Origin: Streptomyces typhae
GTDB taxonomy: Bacteria; Actinomycetota; Actinomycetes; Streptomycetales; Streptomycetaceae
Direction: 5' to 3'
Length of the DNA: 64,000 nt
Assembly (NCBI RefSeq): GCF_009755605.1
Contig: NZ_WPNZ01000003.1
Coordinates: 310,001 to 374,000, forward strand
Shown here: piece after piece, positions 17,286 through 25,588 of the stretch
Position numbering within the stretch: position 1 is the first letter of the stretch
Layout: the number at the start of each line of letters is the position of its first letter
Translations under genes and position numbers: made by a program
The notes under the pieces: model-generated
Told to the model about the DNA's origin: nothing
Databases searched by the model: none
Seen by the model: only the letters and a program-made list of their open reading frames with translations

Positions 17286-18786
17286 TGGCGGGACGCTGCC
17301 GGTCCGAGGGGCGCGGCCCTGCGAAGGGGGCGTGCGCCCGGCCGAAGAGCGGGGCGAGCACCAGCTGCGCCGCGCCCTCCGCGACGCCCCGGTCCCCACC
17401 GGGAGCGGCACGGACCCCGACGGGCGTACGGGCGCCCTCGCGCCGGGTGCGACCGGAGACGACGGCGCCGACACCGCGTACGAAGAGATCCTCGGCGGCG
17501 AGGACGGTCCGGCCGCCGAGCAGCACGAGGTCGATGTCGAGGAGCGCGACGAGGTTCCCGGCGGCGGTGCCGAGGACGCGCGCGGCCTCGTCGAGGTCGC
17601 CGCGCGCGACCGCCGCGAGGCACAGGGCCTCCACGCAGCCCCGGTCGCCGCACTCGCACGGCGGCCCGTCCAGCCGCAGGACCTGGTGCCCGAACTCCCC
17701 GGCGCCCGTGCGGGCCCCCCGGTGGAGGCCGCCGCCCAGGACCAGGCCCGCGCCCAGACCGGTCCCCAGGTGCAGATACGCGAAGGACTCGGCGGCCCCG
17801 CCCAGGGCGAGCCCGAGCGCGGCGGCGTTGGTGTCCTTGTCCACGACCACCGGCAGCCCGAGCCGCCCGGCGAGCACGTCCCGCAACGGATGGCCGTCCC
17901 ACTCCGGGAACCCGGTGACGCGGTGCAGGACCCCGGCCTCGTGGTCGAGGGGGCCGGGCAGGGCGACGCCCACGCCGAGCACACGGGCGCCCTGGGCCGG
18001 GCCGGTGCCCGGGGGGCTTGCGGTATCCGGGGTGTCCGCGACGCCCGGGGGGCACGCGGCGTCCGGGGGACCCGCGGCATCTGGGGTGTCCGCGACACCC
18101 GGGGTGCCCGCGACGTCCTGGGCGCCCGCGGCATCTTGGGTGTCCGCAACATCCTGGGCGCCCGCGACGTCCTGAGCGCCCGCGACGTCCTGAGCGCCCG
18201 CGACATCCGTGGTACCTCCAGCACCCGCCGCACCCGCCGCACCCGCCGCACCCGCCGCACCCGCCGCACCCGCCGCACCCGCCGCACCCGCCGCACCCGC
18301 GATCAACGCCCTCACCTCCTCCGTGGCAACCGCCACCACCGCGTCCACCCCGGCCCCGAAGTCCAGCGGCGCCCGGCGCTCGGCGACCACCGTGCCGGTC
18401 AGGTCGGTCAGCACGGCGATGAGCGCGTCGCGGTCCAGGTGGAGCCCGACGGCGTACCCGGCGCCGGGGACCAGCCGCAGCGCGGTGGCCGGTTTGCCGC
18501 CGGTGGACGCGCGCCGGCCCGCGTCGGCCACCAGGCCGTCCCCGCGGAGCCGCGCGACAATCTTGCTGACGGCTTGCGGCGTCAGCCCCGTACGCGCCGC
18601 GAGCTCGGGTCGGCTCACGCCCCGGGCGCCCCCCATGGCGCCGACCGCGGCCCGCCGCAGCAGGTCGAGCACGAGCGCCGCGTTGTGCCCGCGCAGCGCC
18701 GCCAGGTTCGCCCCGCCGCCCGCGGGGCCGGTGCCCCCGCGGCTGTCGTCGAAGCGCTCTGCGTGTCCGGTGGCCTCGCTGTTCAC
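17275..18786 (-). CDS. ROK-family transcriptional regulator with a repetitive insert
   Basis: The 503-residue protein has an N-terminal winged HTH (SRPELAARTGLTPQAVSKIVARL). A ROK sugar-kinase-like domain follows, with the zinc motif CECGDRGC preceded by GEFGHQVL. Between the first ROK strand (about residue 165) and its continuation at about 270 lies a roughly 100-residue low-complexity stretch of AGA/AAG and AGAQDV repeats, making it ~100 residues longer than usual. The GTG start is 57 nt from the divergent dehydrogenase gene. Family role: sugar-responsive repressor. It probably controls the Gfo/Idh gene via the palindrome at 18810-18836. Confidence 0.88.
   Translation of the reverse strand: MNSEATGHAERFDDSRGGTGPAGGGANLAALRGHNAALVLDLLRRAAVGAMGGARGVSRPELAARTGLTPQAVSKIVARLRGDGLVADAGRRASTGGKPATALRLVPGAGYAVGLHLDRDALIAVLTDLTGTVVAERRAPLDFGAGVDAVVAVATEEVRALIAGAAGAAGAAGAAGAAGAAGAAGAAGAGGTTDVAGAQDVAGAQDVAGAQDVADTQDAAGAQDVAGTPGVADTPDAAGPPDAACPPGVADTPDTASPPGTGPAQGARVLGVGVALPGPLDHEAGVLHRVTGFPEWDGHPLRDVLAGRLGLPVVVDKDTNAAALGLALGGAAESFAYLHLGTGLGAGLVLGGGLHRGARTGAGEFGHQVLRLDGPPCECGDRGCVEALCLAAVARGDLDEAARVLGTAAGNLVALLDIDLVLLGGRTVLAAEDLFVRGVGAVVSGRTRREGARTPVGVRAAPGGDRGVAEGAAQLVLAPLFGRAHAPFAGPRPSDRQRPANRT
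18020..18300. repeat. Tandem repeats inside the ROK gene
   Basis: Bases 18221-18300 are about nine head-to-tail copies of the 9-mer gcacccgcc. Bases 18020-18210 are looser 15-24 bp units around gcccgcgacgtcctgggc. Both keep the reading frame, encoding (AAG)n and (AGAQDV)n-like peptides. Confidence 0.9.
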
Positions 18787-18809
18787 ACCCCCATTGTCGA
18801 CACCGCTTG

Positions 18810-18836
18810 CACTTTGGCAACACCGTTGCGAAAGTG
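18810..18836. promoter_or_regulatory. Near-perfect inverted repeat between ROK regulator and dehydrogenase genes
   Basis: Arm cactttggcaac, spacer acc, arm gttgcgaaagtg: 12-bp arms with one mismatch. It overlaps the ribosome-binding region of the dehydrogenase gene (start 18843) and lies 24 nt upstream of the ROK start, an ideal position for a repressor operator acting on both genes. Confidence 0.85.
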
Positions 18837-18842
18837 GAGGGC

Positions 18843-19934
18843 ATGACTGAAGGCAAGAACGACCTCCGCGTGGGCCTGATCGGCTACGGCCTCGCGGGCT
18901 CCGTCTTCCACGCCCCCCTGATCGCCGCGACCGAGGGCCTCGCCCTGGACACGGTCGTCACGTCGAACCCCGAGCGCCAGGACCGGGCCAGGGCCGAGTT
19001 CGGCGCCGGTCTGCGCTGCGTGGCGGACGCCGACGAGCTGTGGGCCCGCGCCGACGAACTCGACCTGGTCGTCGTGGCGTCCCCGAACAAGACCCACGTG
19101 GCCCTCGCGACGGCCGCGCTCAAGGCGGGCCTGCCGGTCGTCGTGGACAAGCCGCTCGCGGGCACCGCCGCCGAGGCCCGCGAGCTCGCCGCCCTCGCGG
19201 ACGAGCGCGGCCTGCTCCTGTCTGTCTTCCAGAACCGCCGCTGGGACAACGACTTCCGTACGCTGCGCAAGCTCATCGCCGACGGCGAGCTCGGCGACGT
19301 GTGGCGCTTCGAGTCCCGCTTCGAGCGCTGGCGCCCACACCCCAAGGGCGGCTGGCGCGAGTCCGGCGACCCCGAGGAGATCGGCGGCCTCCTGTACGAC
19401 CTCGGCAGCCACGTGGTCGACCAGGCCCTGGTCCTCTTCGGCCCCGCGGTCCGCGTGTACGCGGAGACCGACGTCCGGCGGCCGGGCGCGCAGGCCGACG
19501 ACGACACGTTCGTCGCGATCACCCACGCCGGCGGCGTCCGCTCGCACCTGTACGTCAGCGCGACGACCGCGCAGCTCGGCCCGCGGTTCCGCGTCCTCGG
19601 CTCGTCCGCGGGCTATGTGAAGTACGGCCTCGACCCGCAGGAGACCGCCCTGCGCGACGGCAAGCGGCCCACGGCCTCCGAGGGCAAGGACCCCTGGGGC
19701 GTGGAGCCCGAGTCGATGTGGGGCCGCGTCGGCGCAGGCGAGTCCCCGCTCACCGGCGGCGGGCGCCCAGAGCCCACCCTGCCCGGCGACTACCCCGCGT
19801 ACTACGCGGCCGTGGCCGCCGCCCTGCGCGGCGACGGCGAGAACCCGGTCACCGCGCACGAGGCCGCCTCCGCGCTCGACGTCCTGGAGGCCGCGCGCCG
19901 CTCCGCGCGCGAGGGTGTGGCGGTGACGCTGTGA
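18843..19934 (+). CDS. Gfo/Idh/MocA-family NAD(P)-dependent oxidoreductase
   Basis: The 363-residue protein begins with a Rossmann fold (RVGLIGYGLAGSVFHAPLI), has the family motif VDKPLAGTAAEA (catalytic-site Lys) and FQNRRWDNDF, and a C-terminal alpha/beta substrate domain. Family members oxidise or reduce sugars, inositols and derivatives; the substrate is not evident. GTGGAGG precedes the ATG by 2-8 nt. The divergent ROK regulator suggests sugar-dependent control, and the stop overlaps the next gene. Confidence 0.9.
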   Translation: MTEGKNDLRVGLIGYGLAGSVFHAPLIAATEGLALDTVVTSNPERQDRARAEFGAGLRCVADADELWARADELDLVVVASPNKTHVALATAALKAGLPVVVDKPLAGTAAEARELAALADERGLLLSVFQNRRWDNDFRTLRKLIADGELGDVWRFESRFERWRPHPKGGWRESGDPEEIGGLLYDLGSHVVDQALVLFGPAVRVYAETDVRRPGAQADDDTFVAITHAGGVRSHLYVSATTAQLGPRFRVLGSSAGYVKYGLDPQETALRDGKRPTASEGKDPWGVEPESMWGRVGAGESPLTGGGRPEPTLPGDYPAYYAAVAAALRGDGENPVTAHEAASALDVLEAARRSAREGVAVTL

Positions 19935-20530
19935 GCGCCGGACCGATCTACCGGGCGTCGCCCGACCCCGCGGGTGCCGCCGACTCCCCCGCCGCCCAGG
20001 CCGCCCCCTCCGTGCCCGGAGTGGCCGAACTGGAGGAGCAGGAGCGGCGCCTGACGCTGCCCCGGTTCACCCACGACGACGCGTGGGCGCTCGGCTGCCT
20101 CCTCGTGGACATGGCGCGCGAGCGCCGGGCACCGGTGGCCGTGGACATCCGGCGCGGCGGCCAGCAGCTCTTCCACGCCGCGCTGCCAGGATCGACGCCC
20201 GACAACGACGCCTGGATCGAGCGCAAGCGCCGCGTCGTCGAGCGGTACGGCTGCTCCTCGTACCTGGTGGGCAGCAGGTTCCGGGCCAAGGGCACGACGT
20301 TCGAGGAGTCCTCGCGCCTCGACCCCGACCGGTACGCGGCGCACGGCGGCGCGTTCCCGATCGCGGTCGAGGGCGCAGGCGTCATCGGCACGGTGGCCGT
20401 CTCGGGCCTGCCTCAGGTCGAGGATCACGCCCTGGTGGTGGCGGCGCTCGAACGCTTCACCGCCACCACCGGCACCGCCACCACCGGCACCGCCACCGCC
20501 ACCACCGGCACCACCGGCACCGCCACCTGA
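19931..20530 (+). CDS. UPF0303 / heme-degrading-domain (HbpS-GlcG-like) protein
   Basis: The 199-residue protein shows conserved motifs FTHDDAWALGCLLVDMA, DIRRGGQQLFHAALPGSTPDN and a GVIGTVAVSGLPQVEDHALV end. The family fold relates to the heme-binding HbpS; the enzymatic role is unsettled. The last ~20 residues are a Thr/Ala/Gly tandem repeat (20460-20527) unlike the rest. The GTG start overlaps the dehydrogenase stop by 4 bp, so it is translationally coupled and probably shares its pathway. Confidence 0.82.
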   Translation: MSAGPIYRASPDPAGAADSPAAQAAPSVPGVAELEEQERRLTLPRFTHDDAWALGCLLVDMARERRAPVAVDIRRGGQQLFHAALPGSTPDNDAWIERKRRVVERYGCSSYLVGSRFRAKGTTFEESSRLDPDRYAAHGGAFPIAVEGAGVIGTVAVSGLPQVEDHALVVAALERFTATTGTATTGTATATTGTTGTAT

Positions 20531-20552
20531 CGGAGCCTCGGTCCGTCCGCCG

Positions 20553-22448
20553 TCAGTCCTCCTGCTCCTGCGCGCGGCGGCGCACCATCACGACGAACCC
20601 GACGCCGGTGCCGACGAGCGCCGCGGCGATCGCCCCCACGAGGGCGAGCTCACCCGACGAGGTGCCGGTGTGGGCCATCTCGTGGTGGCTCTTGGACGGG
20701 TGCGGGTGCGGGTGCGCCGACGACTCGGACGGGTGCGGGTGCGGGTGCGCCGAGGACTCGGAGGGGTCCGGGCTGGGCCAGGGGTCGTCCGTGTCCGAGG
20801 GGTCCGGGTCCGGGTCCGGATCCGGGTCCGGATCCGGGTCCGGATCCGGGTCCGGGTCCGGGTCCGGCCAGTCGCTGTCCGAAGGGTCCGGGTCCGGCCA
20901 GTCGCTGTCCGAGGGGTCCGGGTCCGGGTCCGGCCAGTCGCTGTCCGAAGGGTCGGGGCCCGGGACGTCGCTGTCGGACGGGTCGGGACTCGGGTCGTCA
21001 CTGTCCGACGGGCCGGGGCCGGGGTCGTCGCTGTCGGACGGCGTCGGGTCCGGGTCCGGATCGTCGCTGTCCGACGGGTCGGGGTCCGGGTCATCGCTGT
21101 CCGATGGCGTCGGGTCGGGGTCCGGATCGTCGCTGTCCGACGGGTCGGGGTCCGGGTCATCGCTGTCCGACGGCGTCGGATCCGGGTCATCGCTGTCCGA
21201 CGGGTCGGGGTCCGGATCGTCACTGTCCGACGGGTCGGGGTCCGGATCGTCACTGTCCGACGGGTCGGGGTCCGGATCGTCACTGTCCGACGGGTCGGGG
21301 TCCGGATCGTCACTGTCCGACGGCGTCGGATCCGGGTCGTCACTGTCCGACGGCGACGGGTCGGGGTCCGGATCGTCGCTGTCCGACGGTGTGGGCGACG
21401 GCGACGTGCAGTCCGGCAGGTCGCCGTTGAACGGGTAGGCGTGGATCTCCTGGCCACCGCCGCCGTCGGTCCGCGAGGTGTGGGTCAGCGAGCCCACCGT
21501 GAAGAAGCGCCCGTTCATGCCGGGCAGCGTCACCGTGGTCGCGCTGCCCGGCGAGCCCACGAGCACGCTGCCCTGGAACTGCCCGCTGCCCGCGAAGTTC
21601 ATGGTGCCCGCGTCCGGCACGTTCCACAGCAGCCGCTCGCGCAGACCGTCCGGCAGGGTGCCGCTGTAGGAGCGGATCGTGCGCTCGGAACCCATGAGGT
21701 TGACGAGCACGGTGGCGTCGGCGGGGATGTTCTGGAAGGAGATGCCCTGGTCGCCGCCGCTCCGGCTGACCATGTCGAAGTCGACGTTGAAGACCTGGAG
21801 GTCGGAGGTGCCGTCACCGGTGAAGACGGTCTCGTAACCGTTGTTGACCGCCGAGCCCGTGGTCTCCCGGGGCTCGTCGCCGTCGTACGCGTAGCAGTGG
21901 CTGGCCCGGGTGAGCCGGCCGGGCAGGGTGGCGTACTCGTCGCCCGCGTCCGGGTCCTGGACGGGCGCCGGGATCACCCGGCCGCTGAGCGCGCCCCCGT
22001 ACCGGACGACGCCGTTGACGGAGCCCTCCTCCGCGAGCAGGCGCTGACCGGAGGCCACCGTCAGGTCCCCGCCCGCGGTGAGGAAGTCCGAGCCGTTGGG
22101 CGGCGGCACCCGGGAGCCGACGCCCGCCACGCCCACGTTGTAGACCTGGGAGACCCCGGCGCGCTTGTTCATGTCGAAGTCGCCGAGCACGACGACCTTG
22201 CCCTCGGCCTCGGCGGCCGCCTCGCGCACGCGCATGGTCTCGCCGACGAAGATGTTGATGTTCTCGTCCCGGCCCGTCACGGCGCCGTTGTTCACTTCCG
22301 GGTACGTTCCCGGGCAGGCCGCACCCTTGCAGGGGCCGAGGCCGCCGGGCAGGGGGTCGGCGACCCCCTGCCCCGCCAGGCCGCCGACCACGGCGGCGGC
22401 CGCGACGGTGACTGCCGCCGCCACATACGCTGATCGTTTTCTTCGCAT
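20553..22448 (-). CDS. Choice-of-anchor A surface protein with long Asp-Pro-Ser repeat stalk
   Basis: The 631-residue precursor has a signal peptide ([19 protein letters not shown]). A choice-of-anchor A (collagen-binding-like) domain covers about residues 40-345. A stalk of ~190 residues made of Asp-Pro-Ser repeats such as [10 protein letters not shown] follows. A His-Pro-Ser stretch leads to [12 protein letters not shown], a hydrophobic helix and [14 protein letters not shown] resembles a degenerate LAXTG sorting motif. Role: probably an extracellular, highly acidic cell-wall stalk. The ATG at 22448 lacks a good ribosome-binding site; a TTG at 22475 is possible. Confidence 0.85.
   Translation of the reverse strand: MRRKRSAYVAAAVTVAAAAVVGGLAGQGVADPLPGGLGPCKGAACPGTYPEVNNGAVTGRDENINIFVGETMRVREAAAEAEGKVVVLGDFDMNKRAGVSQVYNVGVAGVGSRVPPPNGSDFLTAGGDLTVASGQRLLAEEGSVNGVVRYGGALSGRVIPAPVQDPDAGDEYATLPGRLTRASHCYAYDGDEPRETTGSAVNNGYETVFTGDGTSDLQVFNVDFDMVSRSGGDQGISFQNIPADATVLVNLMGSERTIRSYSGTLPDGLRERLLWNVPDAGTMNFAGSGQFQGSVLVGSPGSATTVTLPGMNGRFFTVGSLTHTSRTDGGGGQEIHAYPFNGDLPDCTSPSPTPSDSDDPDPDPSPSDSDDPDPTPSDSDDPDPDPSDSDDPDPDPSDSDDPDPDPSDSDDPDPDPSDSDDPDPTPSDSDDPDPDPSDSDDPDPDPTPSDSDDPDPDPSDSDDPDPDPTPSDSDDPGPGPSDSDDPSPDPSDSDVPGPDPSDSDWPDPDPDPSDSDWPDPDPSDSDWPDPDPDPDPDPDPDPDPDPDPDPSDTDDPWPSPDPSESSAHPHPHPSESSAHPHPHPSKSHHEMAHTGTSSGELALVGAIAAALVGTGVGFVVMVRRRAQEQED
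20760..21390. repeat. Minisatellite encoding the Asp-rich stalk
   Basis: About twenty units of 18-30 bp built from tcgctgtccgacgggtcg and gggtccggatcg. Several consecutive units (21190-21320) are identical at the DNA level, showing recent expansion or gene-conversion-like homogenisation. Confidence 0.92.
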
Positions 22449-22565
22449 ACACGGAAATATGCGTAATTCAGACAAAAGTCATGGGAGACACGCTCACGGC
22501 TTCCCCCATTGGCCCGATCCCGACCGCCCCCTGAGGGGCAGTCAGGCCCCTTTCGGGAGGGGCGG

Positions 22566-23423
22566 TCAGGCCCCCTTCAGCTCCTGCCGCTGCCGTCCGA
22601 GGCCGTCGATCTCCAGCTCCACCACGTCCCCCGCACGGAGGTACGGCTTCGGCTCCGGCCGCCCCATGGCCACTCCGGCCGGGGTGCCGGTGTTGATCAC
22701 GTCGCCCGGGTACAGCGTCATGAAGTGGCTGACGTACCGCACCACTTCCGCGACCGGGAAGATCTGCCGGGCCGTCGTCCCGTCCTGCTTCAGCTCGCCG
22801 TTGACCCACAGCCGCAGGCCGAGCGCCTGCGGGTCCGGTACCTCGTCGGCCGTGACCAGCCAGGGGCCGAGCGGGTTGAAGGTCTCGCAGTTCTTGCCCT
22901 TGTCCCAGGTGCCGCCGCGCTCGATCTGGAACTCCCGCTCGGACACGTCGTGCGCGACCGCGTACCCGGCGACGTGCGCGAGCGCCTGCTCGGCCGACTC
23001 CAGATAGCGCGCGGTACGCCCGATGACGACGGCCAGCTCCACCTCCCAGTCCGTCTTCACCGAGCCGCGCGGCACCAGGACGGTGTCGTTCGGCCCGACG
23101 ACCGTGTCCGCCGCCTTGAAGAAGACGACGGGCTCGGCGGGCGTCTCGGCACCGGTCTCGGCGGCGTGGTCGTGGTAGTTCAGGCCGATGCACACGACCT
23201 TGCCGATACGGGCGAGCGGCGGCCCGATCCGCAGTCCGGCCGGGTCCAGCGCGGGCAGGGTGCCCGCGCCGGCGGCGGCGCGGACGCGGGCGAGCGCGGC
23301 GTCGTCGGCGAGCAGCGCGCCGTCGACGTCCGCGACCGTGCCGGACAGGTCGCGCAGCGTGCCCCCGGCGTCGAGCAGGGCCGGACGCTCCGCGCCCGCC
23401 GTACCGACTCGCAGCAGCTTCAT
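22566..23423 (-). CDS. Fumarylacetoacetate hydrolase-family protein
   Basis: The 285-residue protein has a short N-terminal domain and the FAH fold: VVCIGLNYHDHA, the metal ligands in KTDWEVELAVVIGR (E-x-E and D) and NTGTPAGVAMGR. Known of the family: Mg-dependent hydrolases or decarboxylases of beta-keto acids (ureidoglycolate lyase-like, acylpyruvase). No pathway partner lies beside it, so the substrate is undetermined. Confidence 0.9.
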   Translation of the reverse strand: MKLLRVGTAGAERPALLDAGGTLRDLSGTVADVDGALLADDAALARVRAAAGAGTLPALDPAGLRIGPPLARIGKVVCIGLNYHDHAAETGAETPAEPVVFFKAADTVVGPNDTVLVPRGSVKTDWEVELAVVIGRTARYLESAEQALAHVAGYAVAHDVSEREFQIERGGTWDKGKNCETFNPLGPWLVTADEVPDPQALGLRLWVNGELKQDGTTARQIFPVAEVVRYVSHFMTLYPGDVINTGTPAGVAMGRPEPKPYLRAGDVVELEIDGLGRQRQELKGA

Positions 23424-23565
23424 GGTGTGACTCCCTTGGGTCGAGCTGGGCCCGGCCGATGGGGTGCGGCCATCGGAGCTGAGGTTGGTCGATCCTCCAA
23501 GCTCGGCGTCCGCTCCGCAAGACCCCGTTCACGTACTGGACCGTCACAAGCCCCGGTCTGCGGGC

Positions 23566-23618
23566 CCGCGGGGTGTCACGAGCTCGGACCCGCGAGGTGT
23601 CACGAGCTCGGACCCGCG
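23566..23618. repeat. Two tandem 24-bp repeats in the gap before the FAH gene
   Basis: The unit is about acccgcgaggtgtcacgagc. The remainder of the 204-bp gap (23424-23627) shows no gene. Confidence 0.8.
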
Positions 23619-23627
23619 GGCGGGTGG

Positions 23628-24392
23628 TCACAGCACGGCCGCGGCCCCCATCGCGCCCGATCCCGTCGGCATGTCCCGGTACAGGAAGGCCCGCTCCACC
23701 GCGCTCCAGGTCGTGCTGGTCACGACGTACAGCGCGGCGGCGAGCGGCACCACGGCCACGGTGAACAGCGTCATGAAGGACAGGAACGGCATGACCCTCG
23801 TCATGGCGGCCATGGCGCCCGCGCCGGGCGCCTGCTCGTCGCCGGGCGCGGCTGGCGGGTTCGCGGCGAGCTGGCGCTTCGTACGCCGGTAGTTGAAGGT
23901 CGCGACGGCCGTGACCAGAGCGAAGAGCGCGAGGTAGACGAGGCCCGGGGCGCCGAGGAGACCGCCGTCGCCGAGCGCGTCCGCCCAGCGTCCGCCGAGG
24001 GGTGCCGTGAACAGCTCGTGGTCGAGCAGTTCGTTGGCCTCGCCGCCGATCCTCGTGCTGGAGAACAGGTGGTACAGCAGGAAGAACACGGGGAGCTGGA
24101 CGAGTCCCGGCAGGCATCCCGCCAGCGGCGACACCTGCTCCTTGCGGTGCAGTTCGAGGAGCGCCCGCTGGAACTTCTCCGGGTTCTTGGCGTGCTTCGC
24201 GCGCAGCGCGGCGATCTGCGGGGAGAGCTTCGCGCGGGCCTTCTGGCCGCGGGCGGCGGCGCGGGAGAGGGGGTGCACGAGCAGCCGTACGCAGGCGGTG
24301 ACCAGGACGATGGCGGCGGCCATCGCCCCGGCGCGGAAGAGCGGTTCGAGCAGGTCGGCGAGGTCGGCGACCAGGTTGGCGAAGACGGACAT
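23628..24392 (-). CDS. yidC: YidC/Oxa1-family membrane insertase (short paralogue)
   Basis: The 254-residue membrane protein with about five helices has the Oxa1-fold pattern: a helical hairpin rich in Lys/Arg (RAAARGQKARAKLSPQ) after the first helix, then LAGCLPGLVQLPVFFLLYHLF. It lacks the large N-terminal domain of Gram-negative YidC and the long tail of the main Streptomyces YidC near oriC. Role: helps insert membrane proteins. It sits upstream of a DUF6412 gene on the same strand, a common pairing. Confidence 0.9.
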   Translation of the reverse strand: MSVFANLVADLADLLEPLFRAGAMAAAIVLVTACVRLLVHPLSRAAARGQKARAKLSPQIAALRAKHAKNPEKFQRALLELHRKEQVSPLAGCLPGLVQLPVFFLLYHLFSSTRIGGEANELLDHELFTAPLGGRWADALGDGGLLGAPGLVYLALFALVTAVATFNYRRTKRQLAANPPAAPGDEQAPGAGAMAAMTRVMPFLSFMTLFTVAVVPLAAALYVVTSTTWSAVERAFLYRDMPTGSGAMGAAAVL

Positions 24393-24552
24393 GGGTGAGC
24401 CCTCCGGGGGTCTCGTCGTGCCGGGAAGCCCTCGGGGCGCGCACGCCGCTGAGGCGTGGCTACCGCTCGGGGCATGGGTGTGCGTCGGCGTGACGACCCG
24501 CGCGGGGGTATCGCGGAGAGGGGTCTTGCGGAGAGAGGTCTCCCGGGAGTCC

Positions 24553-24888
24553 CTACGCGGCCGTCAGGAGGGGACGGCCGGGTGCTCGGGGACGGGTGCG
24601 CCCACGGGCGTCGGGATCGCGCTGCGGCAGGAACGCGGTGCGTTGCTCGCGGTCGCGGATGGCCGTGCGCACTCTGGTGCGGGGCACGGCGGGCGCGCAG
24701 CGCGCGGTGAGCAGCGAGCACAGGGCGAGCGCGGAGCCCGCGGCGGCGGTCGCGGCGAGGGCGACGGCGGCGGAGAGGCTGCCCGCGTCGGCGAGGACGG
24801 TCTCCACGAGGAGGAACAGCATCAGCAGTGCGGGGCGCAGGGCGGCGGCCCACGTGCGCAGCACCCTCTTGACCGGGTCCTCGCTCAC
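24553..24888 (-). CDS. DUF6412-like small membrane protein
   Basis: A 111-residue protein with two closely spaced hydrophobic helices (residues ~12-55) and a basic Arg/Pro-rich tail. The GTG at 24888 is preferred because GGGGGTG lies 5 nt upstream; an ATG at 24915 adds nine residues without a ribosome-binding site. Its location next to the yidC paralogue suggests a role in membrane protein insertion; no function is established. Confidence 0.72.
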   Translation of the reverse strand: MSEDPVKRVLRTWAAALRPALLMLFLLVETVLADAGSLSAAVALAATAAAGSALALCSLLTARCAPAVPRTRVRTAIRDREQRTAFLPQRDPDARGRTRPRAPGRPLLTAA

Positions 24889-24950
24889 GTCGTCACCCCC
24901 ACCGTTCCCCACCATTCAGCCCCGCGTACGTACGGATGTACTACCGCTTT

Positions 24951-25493
24951 TTATACAGGATCCGCGGCGGCGTCGAGGCGCACCGGCTGAAGGAGCCTGC
25001 GCGGCCCGATCAGCGCCCGGCTGACCGGGTCGGCCGGGTCCAGGTCGAGCCCGGGGCCCGGCAGGACCTCCACGTCCTCCAGGGGCACGAGCCGCCCGCA
25101 GGCCGGGCACTCCCCGGCCAGGCCGATCTCGGTGCCGCACTCCGCGTGCCGGTAGTACCGCAGCGGCCTGTCGTCCCCGAAGTTCTCGCGGCCCCAGATA
25201 CTGAGCGCGCGCAGCGTGGGCCACAGGGCGCGGCCCCGCTCGGTCACCACGTACTCGTGGCGTCGCGGAGCGTCCGGGCAGGGTCGTTTCTCCAGGACCC
25301 CCGCGTCGACGAGGGCCGCGAGCCGGGAGGCGAGGACCGCGCGCGGGATGCCGAGGTGGACGAGGAAGTCGTTGTAGCGCCGCACTCCGTAGAGCGCGTC
25401 GCGGACGACGAGCAGGGTCCAGCGCTCGCCCACGACCTCCAGGGCGCGTGCGATGGAGCAGTCCTGCGCCGCGTAGTCCTTGCCGAGAGCCAT
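24951..25493 (-). CDS. HxlR-family winged-helix repressor
   Basis: The 180-residue protein has the HxlR wHTH: CSIARALEVVGERWTLLVVRD and FLVHLGIPRAVLASRLAALVDAGVLEK. A C-terminal extension contains a zinc-ribbon-like CGTEIG...CPACG motif. Known of the family: redox- or ligand-sensing repressors of divergent enzymes and pumps. It is divergent from a DHA2 efflux gene, with two mirror-image operators between them. Confidence 0.9.
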   Translation of the reverse strand: MALGKDYAAQDCSIARALEVVGERWTLLVVRDALYGVRRYNDFLVHLGIPRAVLASRLAALVDAGVLEKRPCPDAPRRHEYVVTERGRALWPTLRALSIWGRENFGDDRPLRYYRHAECGTEIGLAGECPACGRLVPLEDVEVLPGPGLDLDPADPVSRALIGPRRLLQPVRLDAAADPV

Positions 25494-25522
25494 GCCTCAA
25501 CTGTAACCACCCCTCCGATGCG

Positions 25523-25588
25523 AGGTTCATTCATTGAACTTCTGATGCTACGGTCGTCGGCGTGACAGTAAGTTCAATGAATGAACCT
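25523..25588. promoter_or_regulatory. Paired mirror-image operators for the HxlR repressor
   Basis: The 19-mer aggttcattcattgaactt at 25523-25541 recurs as its exact reverse complement at 25570-25588. Each copy contains GTTCA-n5-TGAAC. One copy lies at the -35 region of the MFS promoter (-10 TACGGT at 25549-25554); the other covers its first codons. Confidence 0.88.

Noticed and set aside
18221..18300. 9-bp array as CRISPR or iteron origin
   Set aside because: It lies inside the ROK coding frame with no spacer sequences and no replication gene.
20760..21390. Regular repeats suggesting a CRISPR array
   Set aside because: Units are contiguous, code in frame for Asp-Pro-Ser peptides and have no unique spacers; no cas genes nearby.
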